Shown: positions 41,092 to 50,443, numbered from the stretch's first letter. The stretch is 64,000 bases of DNA from Mesorhizobium sp. PAMC28654 (GCF_020616515.1 NZ_CP085135.1:2790001-2854000), one strand, 5' to 3'. Translations and numbers: made by a program. The notes: generated by a model from the sequence alone, not told the origin.

Positions 41092-41958
41092 TTAAGCTAA
41101 CATCGCTATTTCCTCGAACTCAACTGGGCTGAGATAACCCAGCGTCGAGTGGCGCCGCTTGGGATTGTAGAAGCGCTCGATGTAGTCGAACACGTCCGCC
41201 CTGGCTGCGTCCCTCGTCCTGTAGACCTTGCGGGCCGTCCTCTCGGTTTTGAGCGACGAGAAGAAGCTCTCCATCGCTGCATTGTCCCAGACGTTGCCGG
41301 ACCTGCTCATTGAGCAGGTGATGCCATGGTCGGCCATCAGCCGCTGGAACTGCTCGCTCGTATATTGACTGCCCTGATCGGAATGATGCAGCAGACTGTC
41401 GGGCTTGCCTCTCCTCCAGATCGCCATGATGAGGGCGTCGGTGACGAGCTGGGCCGTCATCTCGGCCTTCATCGACCAGCCGACGACGCGGCGCGAGAAC
41501 AGGTCGACTACTGCGGCGACGTAGAGCCAACCTTCCGCGGTCCAGATATAGGTGAAGTCGGCCACCCACTTCTGGTTCGGCGCCTATGCCTCGAAGGCAC
41601 GGTCGAGCATGTTCTGCGATACTGACGCGACCAGCCGCTCCCCAGCATCCTTCGGCAGGCCACGCCGACGTGGCAGGGCTCTCAGGCCGTTCTCCCGCAT
41701 CAGCCGTTCGATGCGATGCAGGCCACAAAAGAGCCCCTCCGCCAGGACATCGTGCCAGACCCGGCGTGTGCCGTAGGTGCGGTCGCTGCTCTTGAAGCTT
41801 CGGTCTATCTCGACAAGAAGAGCCTCATCATACTGGGACCGGGCGCTGGGGCTTCGGTTGAGCCAGGCATGGAAGCCGGAACGGGACACATCCAGTGCAC
41901 TGCACAGCCATGCCACCGGCCAGATGCTCCGGTGTTTCGCGATGAAAGCGAACCTCAT
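41092..41958 (-). pseudogene. IS3-family OrfB with in-frame amber stop
   Basis: The frame starts at ATG 41958 (ATGA overlap with orfA) and reads a normal OrfB up to RAFEA, then TAG at 41584-41586, and continues in the same frame with APNQKWVADFTYIWTAEG to 41092. The catalytic Asp, Asp (LLHHSDQGSQY) and Glu (VWDNAAMESFFSSLK) are all downstream of the stop. Without suppression the enzyme is inactive. Confidence 0.9.
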
Positions 41959-42245
41959 GTCACTTCCCTCGCGAAGTAGGCTGCGGTCTTTTTTAGGATG
42001 TCGCGCTCCGCCTTGAGCTTGGCCACTTCGCGACGCAGCTTGTCGATCTCGAGCTGCTCCGGCTTCATTTGGCCGTGGCCGGGAAACGAATGCTGCGGAT
42101 CGGCCGATAGATCACGTATCCATTTGCGCAGCACATTCTCGTGCAGGTCCAGATCCCGAGCCGCCTGCGCGACCGCAACACCTCGTTCCTTCACCAGCCT
42201 CACAGCCTCAAGCTTGAACTCGCGGCTGAACTTTCTTCTCTCCAT
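41955..42245 (-). CDS. IS3-family transposase OrfA
   Basis: 96-aa HTH protein (FKLEAVRLVKERGVAVAQAA) with zipper-like C-terminus (LEIDKLRREVAKLKAERDIL). Intact. Confidence 0.92.
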   Translation of the reverse strand: MERRKFSREFKLEAVRLVKERGVAVAQAARDLDLHENVLRKWIRDLSADPQHSFPGHGQMKPEQLEIDKLRREVAKLKAERDILKKTAAYFAREVT

Positions 42246-42311
42246 GGGAAAACTCCGGTTCCATCTTCAACACCTTAACTCGGTGTCCATGGAACCGGCA
42301 GCAGGCCAGTG

Positions 42312-43070
42312 TCCCAAACGATGACGTTCACGGCTGGAGTTGAACTGGTCAATGGGTCCTAACACTTCGTGCCCGCGCTTTTGCGTGACGATATGGGCGC
42401 AGATGCCACCGGCATGCTCGCAATCTTCGCCAGATCTGCACGATCGACGCTAACGTCGGCAGGCGAGTTCACTGGAGGGCTCGATCACCGGGCTGCAGTT
42501 CCTGTTGCACAACACCACGGCGCTGTCTGACGGTCGCCCCTGACAGCGTGGTGAGCGAATTCCGCACACTGAGACCTGATGCCCCTTGCGACACCTCGTT
42601 GATCTCCAAGACATCGGTTAGTTCATCGACTTCTGCAGATCCTCAAAGACGAGCGCCGTAGATAAACGGTCGTATAGAACGACATCGAATGAGAGATCCG
42701 TCGGGCACAGATCGCAGCACCCCCAACTCCTACCGGGGAAACGATGGCTGAAGTCGTTGCACCCAGGTCTCCGCATGTCTCTCGAGCATATGCATTCGGC
42801 CCACGTAAACTCATGCATTTAAGTGTGGCCTGTCAGAGCCTTAGTAGATTAGCGGGCTTGGAATTCGGAAAGACGAAAAATAGATTTCCCGTAGCATCGA
42901 AGATCCCAATGCCCGAGCACCTTAACTTCTGCCCCCACAGCGTAGCCTTCTCCTACGTTCCACGATTCCTGGGATCCTGCCCTGGTTGACAACTTCCCAA
43001 TAAACGGAATTTCGACGGTTTCTGTCAACTTAAGGTAAACTTAGCGTAAAGCGTTCTCTTACCTGCCTAA
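42312..43070. other. Intergenic stretch between two insertion sequences
   Basis: About 760 bases with no supported gene. Small open frames near 42620-42820 and 42744-42989 have no ribosome-binding sites or family likeness. Probably eroded cargo. Confidence 0.45.
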
Positions 43071-44002
43071 GTGTCTGACCCAAAAAGAAGTTGGGTGATA
43101 TCAATGACTTGTGATTCAGTCGGAGTTGCGAAGCCTCGACGGAGCATCCCATGTGGACTGATATCACCCGCGCCAAGCATGCCCGAAAGGGACTACGTTA
43201 TTCAAGTGATTTGACGGACGCGGAATGGATGGTTCTGGGACCGCTGCTTCCGCCTCGCTCGGCGCTTGGCCGGCCGCCGAAATGGTCGCAGCGGTCTATC
43301 ATGGAGGGCGTGTTTTATGTGCTGCGTAGCGGTCTGCCTTGGCGAATGCTGCCCAGGGACTTGCCGCCGGTATCGACCGTGCAGCGCTATTTCTACGCTT
43401 GGCGCGACAGCGGCCTTTGGACCACGATCAACCACCTGCTGCTGATGGCCGTGCGTGTCGCCGCAGGTCGGGAGGCGTCGCCCAGCGCCGGCGTAATCGA
43501 CAGCCAAAGCGTGAAAACCACTGAAAGCGGCGGGCTTTGCGGCTACGATGCGGGCAAGAAGATCAAAGGCCGAAAGCGCCATATCCTGACCGACACCTTG
43601 GGCCTGCTGGTCGCGGCGATCGTCCATACCGCTGACATCCAGGACCGAGACGGCGCCCCCGAGGTTCTGGCTTCCATTCGGGAAAGCTTCCCCTGGCTGC
43701 GCCACGTCTTCGCCGATGGCGGCTACGCCGGTGAAAAACTCCAGACCGCGCTCAGGGGAAAAGGTGGCTGGACCCTCGAAATCATCAAGCGATCCGACGC
43801 CGCAAAAGGCTTCGTCCTGCTGCCGCGCCGGTGGGTGGTCGAGCGAACTTTCGCCTGGTTCGGCCGCAACCGCCGCCTGTCCAAGGACTTCGAGGAGACC
43901 ATCGAAAGCTCCACCGCCTGGCTGCTCCTCGCATCCGTTCAACTCATGACACGGCGGATCGCAAACCAATGATATCAATCAGAAACATTATGAGTCAGAC
44001 TC
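43071..44002 (+). mobile_element. IS5-family insertion sequence
   Basis: Short ends GTGTCTGACCC (43071) and inverted GAGTCTGACTC (ending 44002), 932 bp, with a 3-bp TAA duplication on both sides (43068-43070 and 44003-44005). The target was the 3' side of an 11-bp-stem palindrome whose arms now lie at 43051-43061 and 44003-44013. Confidence 0.85.
43151..43972 (+). CDS. IS5-family transposase
   Basis: 273-aa DDE transposase. It has the N-terminal DUF4096-type segment (SDLTDAEWMVLGPLLPP ... VFYVLRSGLPWRMLP), Asp in GVIDSQSVKT, Asp in HVFADGGYAGEKL and Glu in RWVVERTFAWFGRNRRL. ATG 43151 gives a full-length protein. Intact. Confidence 0.93.
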   Translation: MWTDITRAKHARKGLRYSSDLTDAEWMVLGPLLPPRSALGRPPKWSQRSIMEGVFYVLRSGLPWRMLPRDLPPVSTVQRYFYAWRDSGLWTTINHLLLMAVRVAAGREASPSAGVIDSQSVKTTESGGLCGYDAGKKIKGRKRHILTDTLGLLVAAIVHTADIQDRDGAPEVLASIRESFPWLRHVFADGGYAGEKLQTALRGKGGWTLEIIKRSDAAKGFVLLPRRWVVERTFAWFGRNRRLSKDFEETIESSTAWLLLASVQLMTRRIANQ

Positions 44003-44077
44003 TAAGAGAACGCACGCTTTCTGGTTGACACAATTGGTTGCGGTTCGTCCGCGATCAGGCAGTCAAGTTGACGTTTG

Positions 44078-44724
44078 TCAACCTAACTCGGATGAGGTGG
44101 CCCGCCGTATTACCTGGTGCCATTTCTTGTGGGAGAAACCGATCGCAGGGTGCTTCATCCGAACGGCCCGGATGGGTCCCTCACGGGGGATATCGATCCA
44201 ATCGCCTTCGAACGTCCAAGGATCGTCTTTGTATTCCGGATAGTGGTTTCTGATCAGCCAGGGGAACAACTGGAACCCGCAGACAATCAGGATCTGCGGC
44301 TTGTGTTTCTCGATTACCTGCTCGAACGGCACCTTACCCGCCGAGAACAACTCGCGATCAGGCCGCTTTGTTTGCGGGGCATTTGCCAGGACGACCGGTA
44401 TGTAGTTGTAAAAGCCAAGCTGGTTCCAGATGTCGAACTCACCACGCTTTCCCTGATTTGCTAGTTCCTGCGGGCCCTTCCCCGACACGGCCCAGGCCAC
44501 GTTGTCCAGCGTTCTCGTCCAAGCTTCTCGTTTTCCAGGCGAAAGCGGCCGATTGTCCTGTCGGATTGAGCGGTAATTGTTCATCGTGAAGACAGTCATG
44601 TCGGGAACAGTGCTTCCGACCTCGTGCTCTGCCGAGTAGTGCGACTCGCCAACGACAAGCACCCGCTTTCGCCGATCAGATTGTCCGGCTCGCTATAATT
44701 ATCCCCGATCCAAGGTTCGAACAT
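44078..44724 (-). pseudogene. Uracil-DNA-glycosylase-like protein with probable 1-nt frameshift
   Basis: ATG 44724 follows GAGAGG and reads MFEPWIGDNYSEPDNLIGE; then the frame changes and a GTG-started frame at 44662 carries the family strand LVVGESHYS, with ILIVCGFQLFPWLI and a final KHPAIGFSHKKWHQV. Adding one A to the AAA at about 44674 joins both frames (LIGEKRVLVVGESHYS). The length from 44724 is one short of a multiple of three, which agrees. A UDG-like fold of this short kind is common near defence genes; its substrate is not known. Confidence 0.6.
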
Positions 44725-44736
44725 AGATGCCTCTCG

Positions 44737-45363
44737 TTATTCGTCTATCAGCTCGTATGAAGCCAGTGGGCGGGTCCATCCGCTCAGCAGTGCGCCAAGC
44801 ACCGCTCCAATGATGGCATGTGGCAATGCGCCTGTCAGATGATCGTGGACTACGTCTCCGGACGGAGACAGCAGGGCTGCTCTGTAGTCACTGCCCCACT
44901 GCCCGTCGACCTCGGTGACAGACAGTCGAAGAAATGACTGGAAGACGCTAGCCTTGAACTCGATCGCGTCATCAGTGTTCCTCGTGTATTCGGGGATGGG
45001 ATCGAGGCGTGGGGACTCAACGAAACTACCGTCGCGGGCGGTATAACCGTAAGGCCCCACCACGAACTCCAGCTTGCCGTTTTCGTCCTCGCAGTCAACC
45101 TCCATATCCGGCGTCTCGCTGACCCAGACCTCGTAGGTAATCTCGTCGAATGTAGCTAGGACGGGATCCTGACGGGAGCGACGGTCCCGCTCCATCACAT
45201 CCGAAACCGTCCTCATGGCCTTTCGCATCTTTCGAGGGTCGATCAGGCTGAATAGATCCGCATCGAAGTCGGCACTGCTGTAGTCGGCTCCCAGCAGAGG
45301 CAGATGGAGCAGCAAGGCCTCCACCGCCGATCTGCTGATTGGGCGGGGCGTGTGTGCTTCCAT
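44737..45363 (-). CDS. Unrecognised hypothetical protein
   Basis: 208 aa from ATG 45363, preceded by CTGGAGAAC (good ribosome-binding site); the longer frame to 45459 lacks one. Acidic, no signal peptide. A hydrophobic C-terminal segment (LPHAIIGAVLGALLSGW) could be one membrane helix. It is 12 nt upstream of the UDG-like gene and on the same strand, so they form a two-gene unit. I do not recognise its family. Confidence 0.6.
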   Translation of the reverse strand: MEAHTPRPISRSAVEALLLHLPLLGADYSSADFDADLFSLIDPRKMRKAMRTVSDVMERDRRSRQDPVLATFDEITYEVWVSETPDMEVDCEDENGKLEFVVGPYGYTARDGSFVESPRLDPIPEYTRNTDDAIEFKASVFQSFLRLSVTEVDGQWGSDYRAALLSPSGDVVHDHLTGALPHAIIGAVLGALLSGWTRPLASYELIDE

Positions 45364-45782
45364 AGGTGTTCTCCAGTTTTTGATACCCAGAACCCCGAGA
45401 ACACGCTCAATCCAGCCTCCCGGCCGAAAATATTGATGGAGGCGAATCTCTCCTCCCACAAGGAGCGGAGCATTGGCGATATTTTTGCTCCGGCAACAAA
45501 AGGCATCCCCTAGATCTCACCATGGAAAACCTAGGACTTCCATCTATGGGGTTCATCCAGTCTCGCAAATAAAGTCGATTGGTTCCCCGAAAACCGGGTG
45601 CGCGTCACACCGGAGCAACCGTGGCACCTGTGATCGTCGGCGCCACGGTTCTCAATAGGTTCGAATGCCAAGGACACCGACATCCACCTCCCGTCGCCCG
45701 ACACATCGTCAACAGCGTGGGAGCGACCGCCGTCAGGCGAGGTTTCGACCCAAGCTTCGTTAGATTGCTCACACGGCAGCTG
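45364..45782. other. Intergenic region with inverted repeat
   Basis: About 420 bases, no supported gene. It contains a 9-bp inverted repeat AACCGTGGC (45617-45625) / GCCACGGTT (45642-45650), possibly an operator or the terminator of the HTH gene to its right. Confidence 0.4.
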
Positions 45783-46214
45783 TCATTGACCAGGGTATGG
45801 TCCAATCTTCCCAAAAATTGCGCGCAAGATCTTTGCCCGCTTCGCAGTTAAGGGAGGATCAGTGTTGTCGGACGCTTTGCGAAGCGCCTCAATCCAGGAC
45901 ACCTCGTTCTCGCTCACAACAGTTCCGAATATCTGCTTGATCGCCACCAACGCGCTGCTTTCAAAATGCTGCTCGAGCGCCAGGAGGAAAAGTCTCGCAG
46001 GGTCGCACTCCAGCGCTTTCGCCAATCCGGGAACGCGGTCGAACGGAATTTTGGTGACGCCCGACTTCATCATCGAGAGGACATTGACGTTGGTGAACCC
46101 AGCTTCGACAGCGACGTCTTTCTGGCTTTTCCTGCCCTTCAGCTGGTCGATGCGGCCATCTATGAATTTCGCGATTTTTGTATTCGCATTTGGACGACCC
46201 GTAGGTGTATTCAT
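45783..46214 (-). CDS. Cro/CI-type helix-turn-helix regulator
   Basis: 143 aa, start ATG 46214. The N-terminal HTH (about 28-75) has KSQKDVAVEAGFTNVNVLSMMKSG and the pattern 'I P F D R V P G L A K A L', as in phage repressors. The C-terminal part is not recognised. It faces the AbiE pair head to head, separated by about 150 bases of AT-rich DNA, and may control it or other island genes. Confidence 0.75.
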   Translation of the reverse strand: MNTPTGRPNANTKIAKFIDGRIDQLKGRKSQKDVAVEAGFTNVNVLSMMKSGVTKIPFDRVPGLAKALECDPARLFLLALEQHFESSALVAIKQIFGTVVSENEVSWIEALRKASDNTDPPLTAKRAKILRAIFGKIGPYPGQ

Positions 46215-46362
46215 TTTATTTCTCGCTTCATCTACATAAGATCATGTATGTCTTATATATAGCGAGAACATAACGGGGACGCTTAGAGATAACTCAGTCA
46301 ACGCGCATAAATTACATAAGTATATATCGATCCTTTATTGCCCTACTGCAATCGACCATCGA

Positions 46363-46973
46363 TTGGAACGCCTCGCAAGCGGGCCGCGTCGAAATCGCGC
46401 TCAGAGACCGCCTGATCGTCTGCGCGACCTGACCATAGCGGGAGTAAGTCCAGAGACAATGGCCCGCCTGGTTCGCGAGGGCGAGGTCGTGCGGCCCGCG
46501 CGTGGCCTCTACCAACTGGCGGAAGCCATGCCAGATGCGCGTCGCTCAATCGCTGAAGCTTCGGCGCTGGTTCCCAAAGGCGTGGTTTGCCTCACCTCAG
46601 CGCTGCAATTCCACGATCTGACACTGCAGATGCCCTCAACCATCTGGATGGCCATTGATCGAACGGGCTGGAAACCGAAAGTCGATTATCCGCCCATCCG
46701 TTTTGTCCGCTTCAGCGGTCGTGCGCTACGGAAGGCATCACACGGCACCGCACCGAAGGCATCGACGTGCCGGTGTTCGAACCCGCGAAAGCCATCGTGG
46801 ACTGCTTTCGCTACCGCAACAAGATCGGGCTCGACATCGCGCTCGAGGGGCTCCGAGAAGGACCCTGGACGCGACAGGTCACGCCGGATCAACTGTGGAA
46901 ATTCGCCCAGTCTGGCCGGGTCTGGTCGGTGACGCGCCCATATGTCGAGGCAATGGTCGCCGATGGCGCGTGA
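46363..46973 (+). pseudogene. AbiEi-type antitoxin, frameshifted
   Basis: Type IV antitoxin/transcription regulator family. The first frame reads DLTIAGVSPETMARLVREGE, then VRPARGLYQLAEA (winged helix) and ALQFHDLTLQMPSTIWMAID. Near 46730 one G is missing (CGGAAGG instead of CGGGAAGG); the second frame continues GITRHRTEGIDVPVFEPAKA and ends at 46973. 611 nt plus one gives 203 aa. The start is uncertain (TTG 46363 opens the frame). It overlaps the toxin gene by 11 nt. Confidence 0.8.
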
Positions 46974-47860
46974 GCTTCGCAACGTTGGCGCCTCGGTCAG
47001 AGCCCGTCTGCTCGACCGCGCTCGCGAGGAGCGGTCCGACTTCCAGCTGCTACTGACACGGTATGCGCTCGAGCGGCTCCTCTACAGACTCAGCATATCT
47101 GCCGAACGCGAGCGCTTTCTCCTGAAGGGCGCGATGCTGTTTGCGGCCTGGCTCGACAACCCCTCCCGCCCTACGCGCGACCTGGATCTTCTCGGAAGCG
47201 GCGATGCGGGTGTCGCCACAATGGTCGAGTGTTTCCAAACTATCTGCTCGACACCTGTGCAGAATGACGGTGTCAAGTTCGACGTTGCTGGACTTACGGC
47301 CGAGCCGATCCGCTATGAGGCGGAGTATGCCGGCGTTCGTGTCAGCACTGCCGCGACGATGCCGGCGCGCGCGTGCCCATCCAGGTCGACGTCGGCTTCG
47401 GCGACGTGGTGACGCCGGCCCCAATCGAGCTTGAATACCCTACCCTGCTCGACTCGCCGCCGCCCCGCCTTCGCGCCTACCCGCCAGAGACGGTCGTTGC
47501 GGAAAAATTTGAGGCCCTGGCAAGCCTGGGCGTCGCCAAAAGCCGCATGAAGGACTTCTACGACCTGTGGATGATCGCGAGGACCTTCAGCTTCAAGGGG
47601 AGCGTCTGTCCTCGGCGCTCAGACGAACGTTCGAGCGACGCCAAACGGCCTGGCCGGCCGAGATACCGACAGGACTGAGCGTTGCCTTCGCAACAGCAAA
47701 GAGCGGTCAGTGGCGGACTTTCCTGACGCGGGAGCGTGTGATGGCGGCGCCCGACGACTTCGCTACCATCATCGATGGCCTGCGGGTATTCTTGGCACCG
47801 CTTCTGAATGAAGGACCTCACACCGGCCTGTGGCCGCCGGGCGGACCGTGGGCTGAATAG
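46963..47860 (+). pseudogene. AbiEii-type nucleotidyltransferase toxin, two frameshifts
   Basis: Type IV toxin. ATG 46963 (MARELRNVGASVRARLLDRA), with FLLKGAMLFAAWLD and the nucleotidyltransferase motif PTRDLDLLGSGD. Near 47362 one G is missing (ATGCCGGC for ATGGCCGGC), and near 47597 one G in a G-run (AAGGGGAGC for AAGGGGGAGC). Corrected, it reads GARVPIQVDVGFGDVVTP, then AEKFEALASLGVAKSRMKDF, then FSFKGERLSSALRRTFERR, to the stop 47860. 898 plus 2 nt gives 299 aa, the normal family length. As written it stops at 47412. Confidence 0.82.
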
Positions 47861-48003
47861 CGCTCTGCCGACCAAGTTGGGCATGGGCGATGACACGGGG
47901 ACGGCGCTCAACGGTTTTACAGTGTCATTGATTTCATTAGATAATTTCTGGTCGAAAATCGACCTGTTTTACAGCTAAGCGACTGAAATATAGGCATCAC
48001 GCC

Positions 48004-48053
48004 CAGCTTCCCAAGCTGAACGCGCGGGTTCGATTCCCGCTACCCGCTCCAGC
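48004..48053. repeat. Right attachment repeat (attR), tRNA-Gly 3' fragment
   Basis: Perfect 50-bp copy of 15862-15911, covering the anticodon-arm to CCA part of tRNA-Gly. It lacks the 5' half, so it is not a functional tRNA. Chromosomal genes resume 3 nt later. Confidence 0.93.
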
Positions 48054-48055
48054 CG

Positions 48056-49045
48056 TCATCCGACCTCTCGCAGAATGAAATCGTGCAGCATCTTGGCTGC
48101 CGGCGATAGCACGCGGTTCTTCACCGTGATCAGGCTGTAGGGCCTGACCTCGATGTCGAATTCGGTCTGGACCACGTCGATGGCGCCGGCCAGCCCGTCG
48201 GGATTCTGGATGAATTTCGCCACCTGCACCGACACCGGGGCGATGGCATCCGATTGCGCGACCATGACCAGGGTGAGCAGCAGCGAGCTGGTGTTGAGGA
48301 TGCGATCCGGCAATGCGATGTCGCGGTTCAGAAAGTTGCTTTCCATGGCTTGCCGCAGCGGCGAGCCGCCCGACTGGAAGACCCAGTCATAGGCGGCGGT
48401 CTCCGCCAGCCCAACCGCCTTGCCCTTGGTGAGCGGGTGGCCACGGCGCACGATCAGACACGCCTTCTCGACGCCGATCACACGGGATTCGAACAGCCGC
48501 GGATTAAGATCGTCGGGGATGCGCGCGATGATGAAATCATGGCGCGTGGCTATCAGTTCGCGCGCCAGCACGTTGGAGGTCTCGACCTGTATGGTGATCT
48601 CGATGCGTGGATAGATGCGCCGTATTTCGCGGATCGCCGGCACGGCCAGTTCGATCGCCGGCGCCGTCACCGCGCCCAGGAACACGGAGCCGCCCTTGCC
48701 TGCCTTGAGCTCGGATATCTCGCGGTCGACCTCACGCATCTCGAGCAGGATCGAGCGGGCGCGCCTCGCCAGCGCCTTGCCGTAGGGCGTCAGCGTGATG
48801 CCGCGCGGCAGCCTCTCGCACAGCTTTACATCGAGCACCGCTTCCATCTCGGCGATCATGCGCGACGCCGCTGGCTGCGAGATGTTCATGACCTGCGCTG
48901 CCGCGCTTACCCTTCCATGGTCGTCGAGGGCAACGATCATGCGCATATGGCGCAGGCTGAGACCGCTGCGCAGCAGGGTCTCGCCATCGCCTGGCGTCTC
49001 GTCGTAACCACCTGAAATTCCACCTGGATTCCGCAACGCCGCCAT
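48056..49045 (-). CDS. gbpR: LysR-family regulator GbpR
   Basis: 329-aa transcription regulator of the adjacent sugar-binding-protein operon (family: GbpR, galactose-binding protein regulator). ATG 49045 follows AAGGGGAA. The N-terminal winged helix reads SAAAQVMNISQPAASRMIAEM (about 43-63); the effector domain starts at about 110 (VFLGAVTAPAIELAVPAI). It is divergent from chvE, as in Agrobacterium. Its expected response is to sugars. The stop lies 3 nt from attR, so the island inserted just behind this gene. Confidence 0.85.
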   Translation of the reverse strand: MAALRNPGGISGGYDETPGDGETLLRSGLSLRHMRMIVALDDHGRVSAAAQVMNISQPAASRMIAEMEAVLDVKLCERLPRGITLTPYGKALARRARSILLEMREVDREISELKAGKGGSVFLGAVTAPAIELAVPAIREIRRIYPRIEITIQVETSNVLARELIATRHDFIIARIPDDLNPRLFESRVIGVEKACLIVRRGHPLTKGKAVGLAETAAYDWVFQSGGSPLRQAMESNFLNRDIALPDRILNTSSLLLTLVMVAQSDAIAPVSVQVAKFIQNPDGLAGAIDVVQTEFDIEVRPYSLITVKNRVLSPAAKMLHDFILREVG

Positions 49046-49357
49046 GACTTCCCCTTGCCTCCGGCCCCTGCTCCGCCGGCAAATCGGCGGCGCTGGTCTC
49101 AATCCAGAACATATACCGGTTTCGATATAGCAATCATCAAAGATCGCATTTGACAGTTATGGCAAAGGGACCCAACCTTCATGCGTTCCAAGACCTGCGA
49201 TCTTTGACGATAAAAATCGTATCGATTGAAACCAGTGTTTCGGAGCCATGGGAGGATACCGGAGATCGATATGACGGCAGCAGTGCCTTGGCGCTTCTGC
49301 ACGATTGCGCGGGCCGCGACCCCCGGGGTGCCGCGTCCATCAACCAGGGAGAGTTAA
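49046..49357. promoter_or_regulatory. gbpR-chvE divergent promoter region
   Basis: 312 bases without a gene. They should contain both promoters and the GbpR operator. An ATCGAT / CGATAA-rich segment lies near 49205-49275. No exact operator is claimed. Confidence 0.5.
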
Positions 49358-50428
49358 GTGAAAATCATCAAGACGTTAGTCGCCGCCTTGGCGGTCAGCA
49401 TCGCGGCCATGTCGGCCACCGCCTACGCAGCCGACAAAGGCCTGGTCGGCGTGCTGATGCCCACCAAGACCTCGCAGCGCTGGATCAATGACGGCGATGC
49501 CGTCAAGTCCCAGCTCGAGGCTCTCGGCTACACTGTCGACCTGCAGTACGCGCAGGACGACATCCCCAACCAGCTCAGCCAGCTGGAAAACGAAATCACC
49601 AAGGGCCCGAAGGCGCTGATCATCGCCTCGATCGACGGAACCACTTTGTCGGACGCGCTGCAGAAGGCCGCTGACGCAGGCGTCGTCGTCGTCGCCTATG
49701 ACCGCCTGATCAAGAAGACCAAGAATGTCGACTACTACACCACCTTCGACAATTTCGGCGTCGGCGTGATCCAGGCCAATTCACTGGTCAAGGGCCTCAA
49801 GGAGCGCTTCCCGAACACCAAGCCTTGGAACGTCGAACTGTTCGGCGGCTCGCCGGACGACAACAACGCCTTCTTCTTCTACAATGGCGCGATTTCCGTC
49901 CTGAAGCCGCTGATCGACGACGGCTCGATCAAGATCAAGTCCGGCCAGACCGGCATGGACAAGGTCGGCACTCTGCGTTGGCTGGCGGCCACCGCCCAGG
50001 CGCGCATGGACAACCTGCTCTCGGCGAACTACTCGGACGGCAGCCGCGTCGATGGCGTTCTGTCGCCCTATGATGGCCTGTCGCGCGGCATCACCGCCTC
50101 GCTGCGCGCCGTCGGCTACGGCACGGAAGCACAGCCCTGGCCGATCGTGACCGGTCAGGACGCCGAGACCGCCTCGGTCAAACTGATCATCACGGGCGAA
50201 CAGTACTCGACCGTATTCAAGGACACCCGTGACCTCGCCAAGGCCACTGTCCAGCTGGTCGACAAGGTGCTCTCGGGCGGCAAGCCCGACGGCCTCGACG
50301 AAAAGACCTACAATAACGACGTCAAGGTCGTTCCGTCGATCCTGTTGACGCCGCATGAAGTCGACAAGTCGAACTACCAGAAGCTGGTCGTCGACTCCGG
50401 CTACATCAAGGCCGAAGACCTGAAGTAA
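49358..50428 (+). CDS. chvE: ChvE-type periplasmic sugar-binding protein
   Basis: 356-aa solute-binding protein of a multiple-monosaccharide ABC transporter; in Agrobacterium it also presents sugars to VirA. GTG start 49358 behind GGGAGAG. Signal peptide [20 protein letters not shown], cleavage near AYAA. The type I periplasmic binding fold (Peripla_BP_4) shows [41 protein letters not shown] and [16 protein letters not shown] strong hairpin follows the stop codon. Confidence 0.93.
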   Translation: MKIIKTLVAALAVSIAAMSATAYAADKGLVGVLMPTKTSQRWINDGDAVKSQLEALGYTVDLQYAQDDIPNQLSQLENEITKGPKALIIASIDGTTLSDALQKAADAGVVVVAYDRLIKKTKNVDYYTTFDNFGVGVIQANSLVKGLKERFPNTKPWNVELFGGSPDDNNAFFFYNGAISVLKPLIDDGSIKIKSGQTGMDKVGTLRWLAATAQARMDNLLSANYSDGSRVDGVLSPYDGLSRGITASLRAVGYGTEAQPWPIVTGQDAETASVKLIITGEQYSTVFKDTRDLAKATVQLVDKVLSGGKPDGLDEKTYNNDVKVVPSILLTPHEVDKSNYQKLVVDSGYIKAEDLK

Positions 50429-50443
50429 TCGCGGTTACAAAGA

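Larger units (their letters stand above)
41062..42308 (-). mobile_element. IS3-family element with a defective transposase
   Basis: Ends TGGCCTGCTGCCGGTTC at 41062 and, inverted, ending at 42308; 1,247 bp; 3-bp target duplication GTG at 41059-41061 and 42309-42311. Contains orfA and an orfB broken by an amber codon. Confidence 0.9.
15912..48053. mobile_element. 32-kb genomic island at tRNA-Gly, rich in defence genes
   Basis: Bounded by the 50-bp tRNA direct repeat, with a tyrosine recombinase reading toward the left end and an AlpA-like gene next to it. The cargo includes a type I restriction-modification operon, a DUF4011 helicase-nuclease, a SIR2 protein, an AbiE pair, a Rep-like protein and four insertion sequences. 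No type IV secretion or relaxase gene was found, so it is an integrative island (or mobilizable at best), not a self-transmissible ICE. Genes outside both ends are ordinary chromosomal genes. Confidence 0.9.

Noticed and set aside
42618..42989. Small overlapping frames between the IS3 and IS5 elements
   Set aside because: No start signals, no family pattern, and they overlap one another on both strands.
48004..48053. A second tRNA-Gly gene
   Set aside because: The D-arm and the 5' acceptor half are absent; it is the attachment-site copy.
15912..48053. Integrative conjugative element
   Set aside because: No relaxase, coupling protein or type IV secretion gene was found in the 32 kb.
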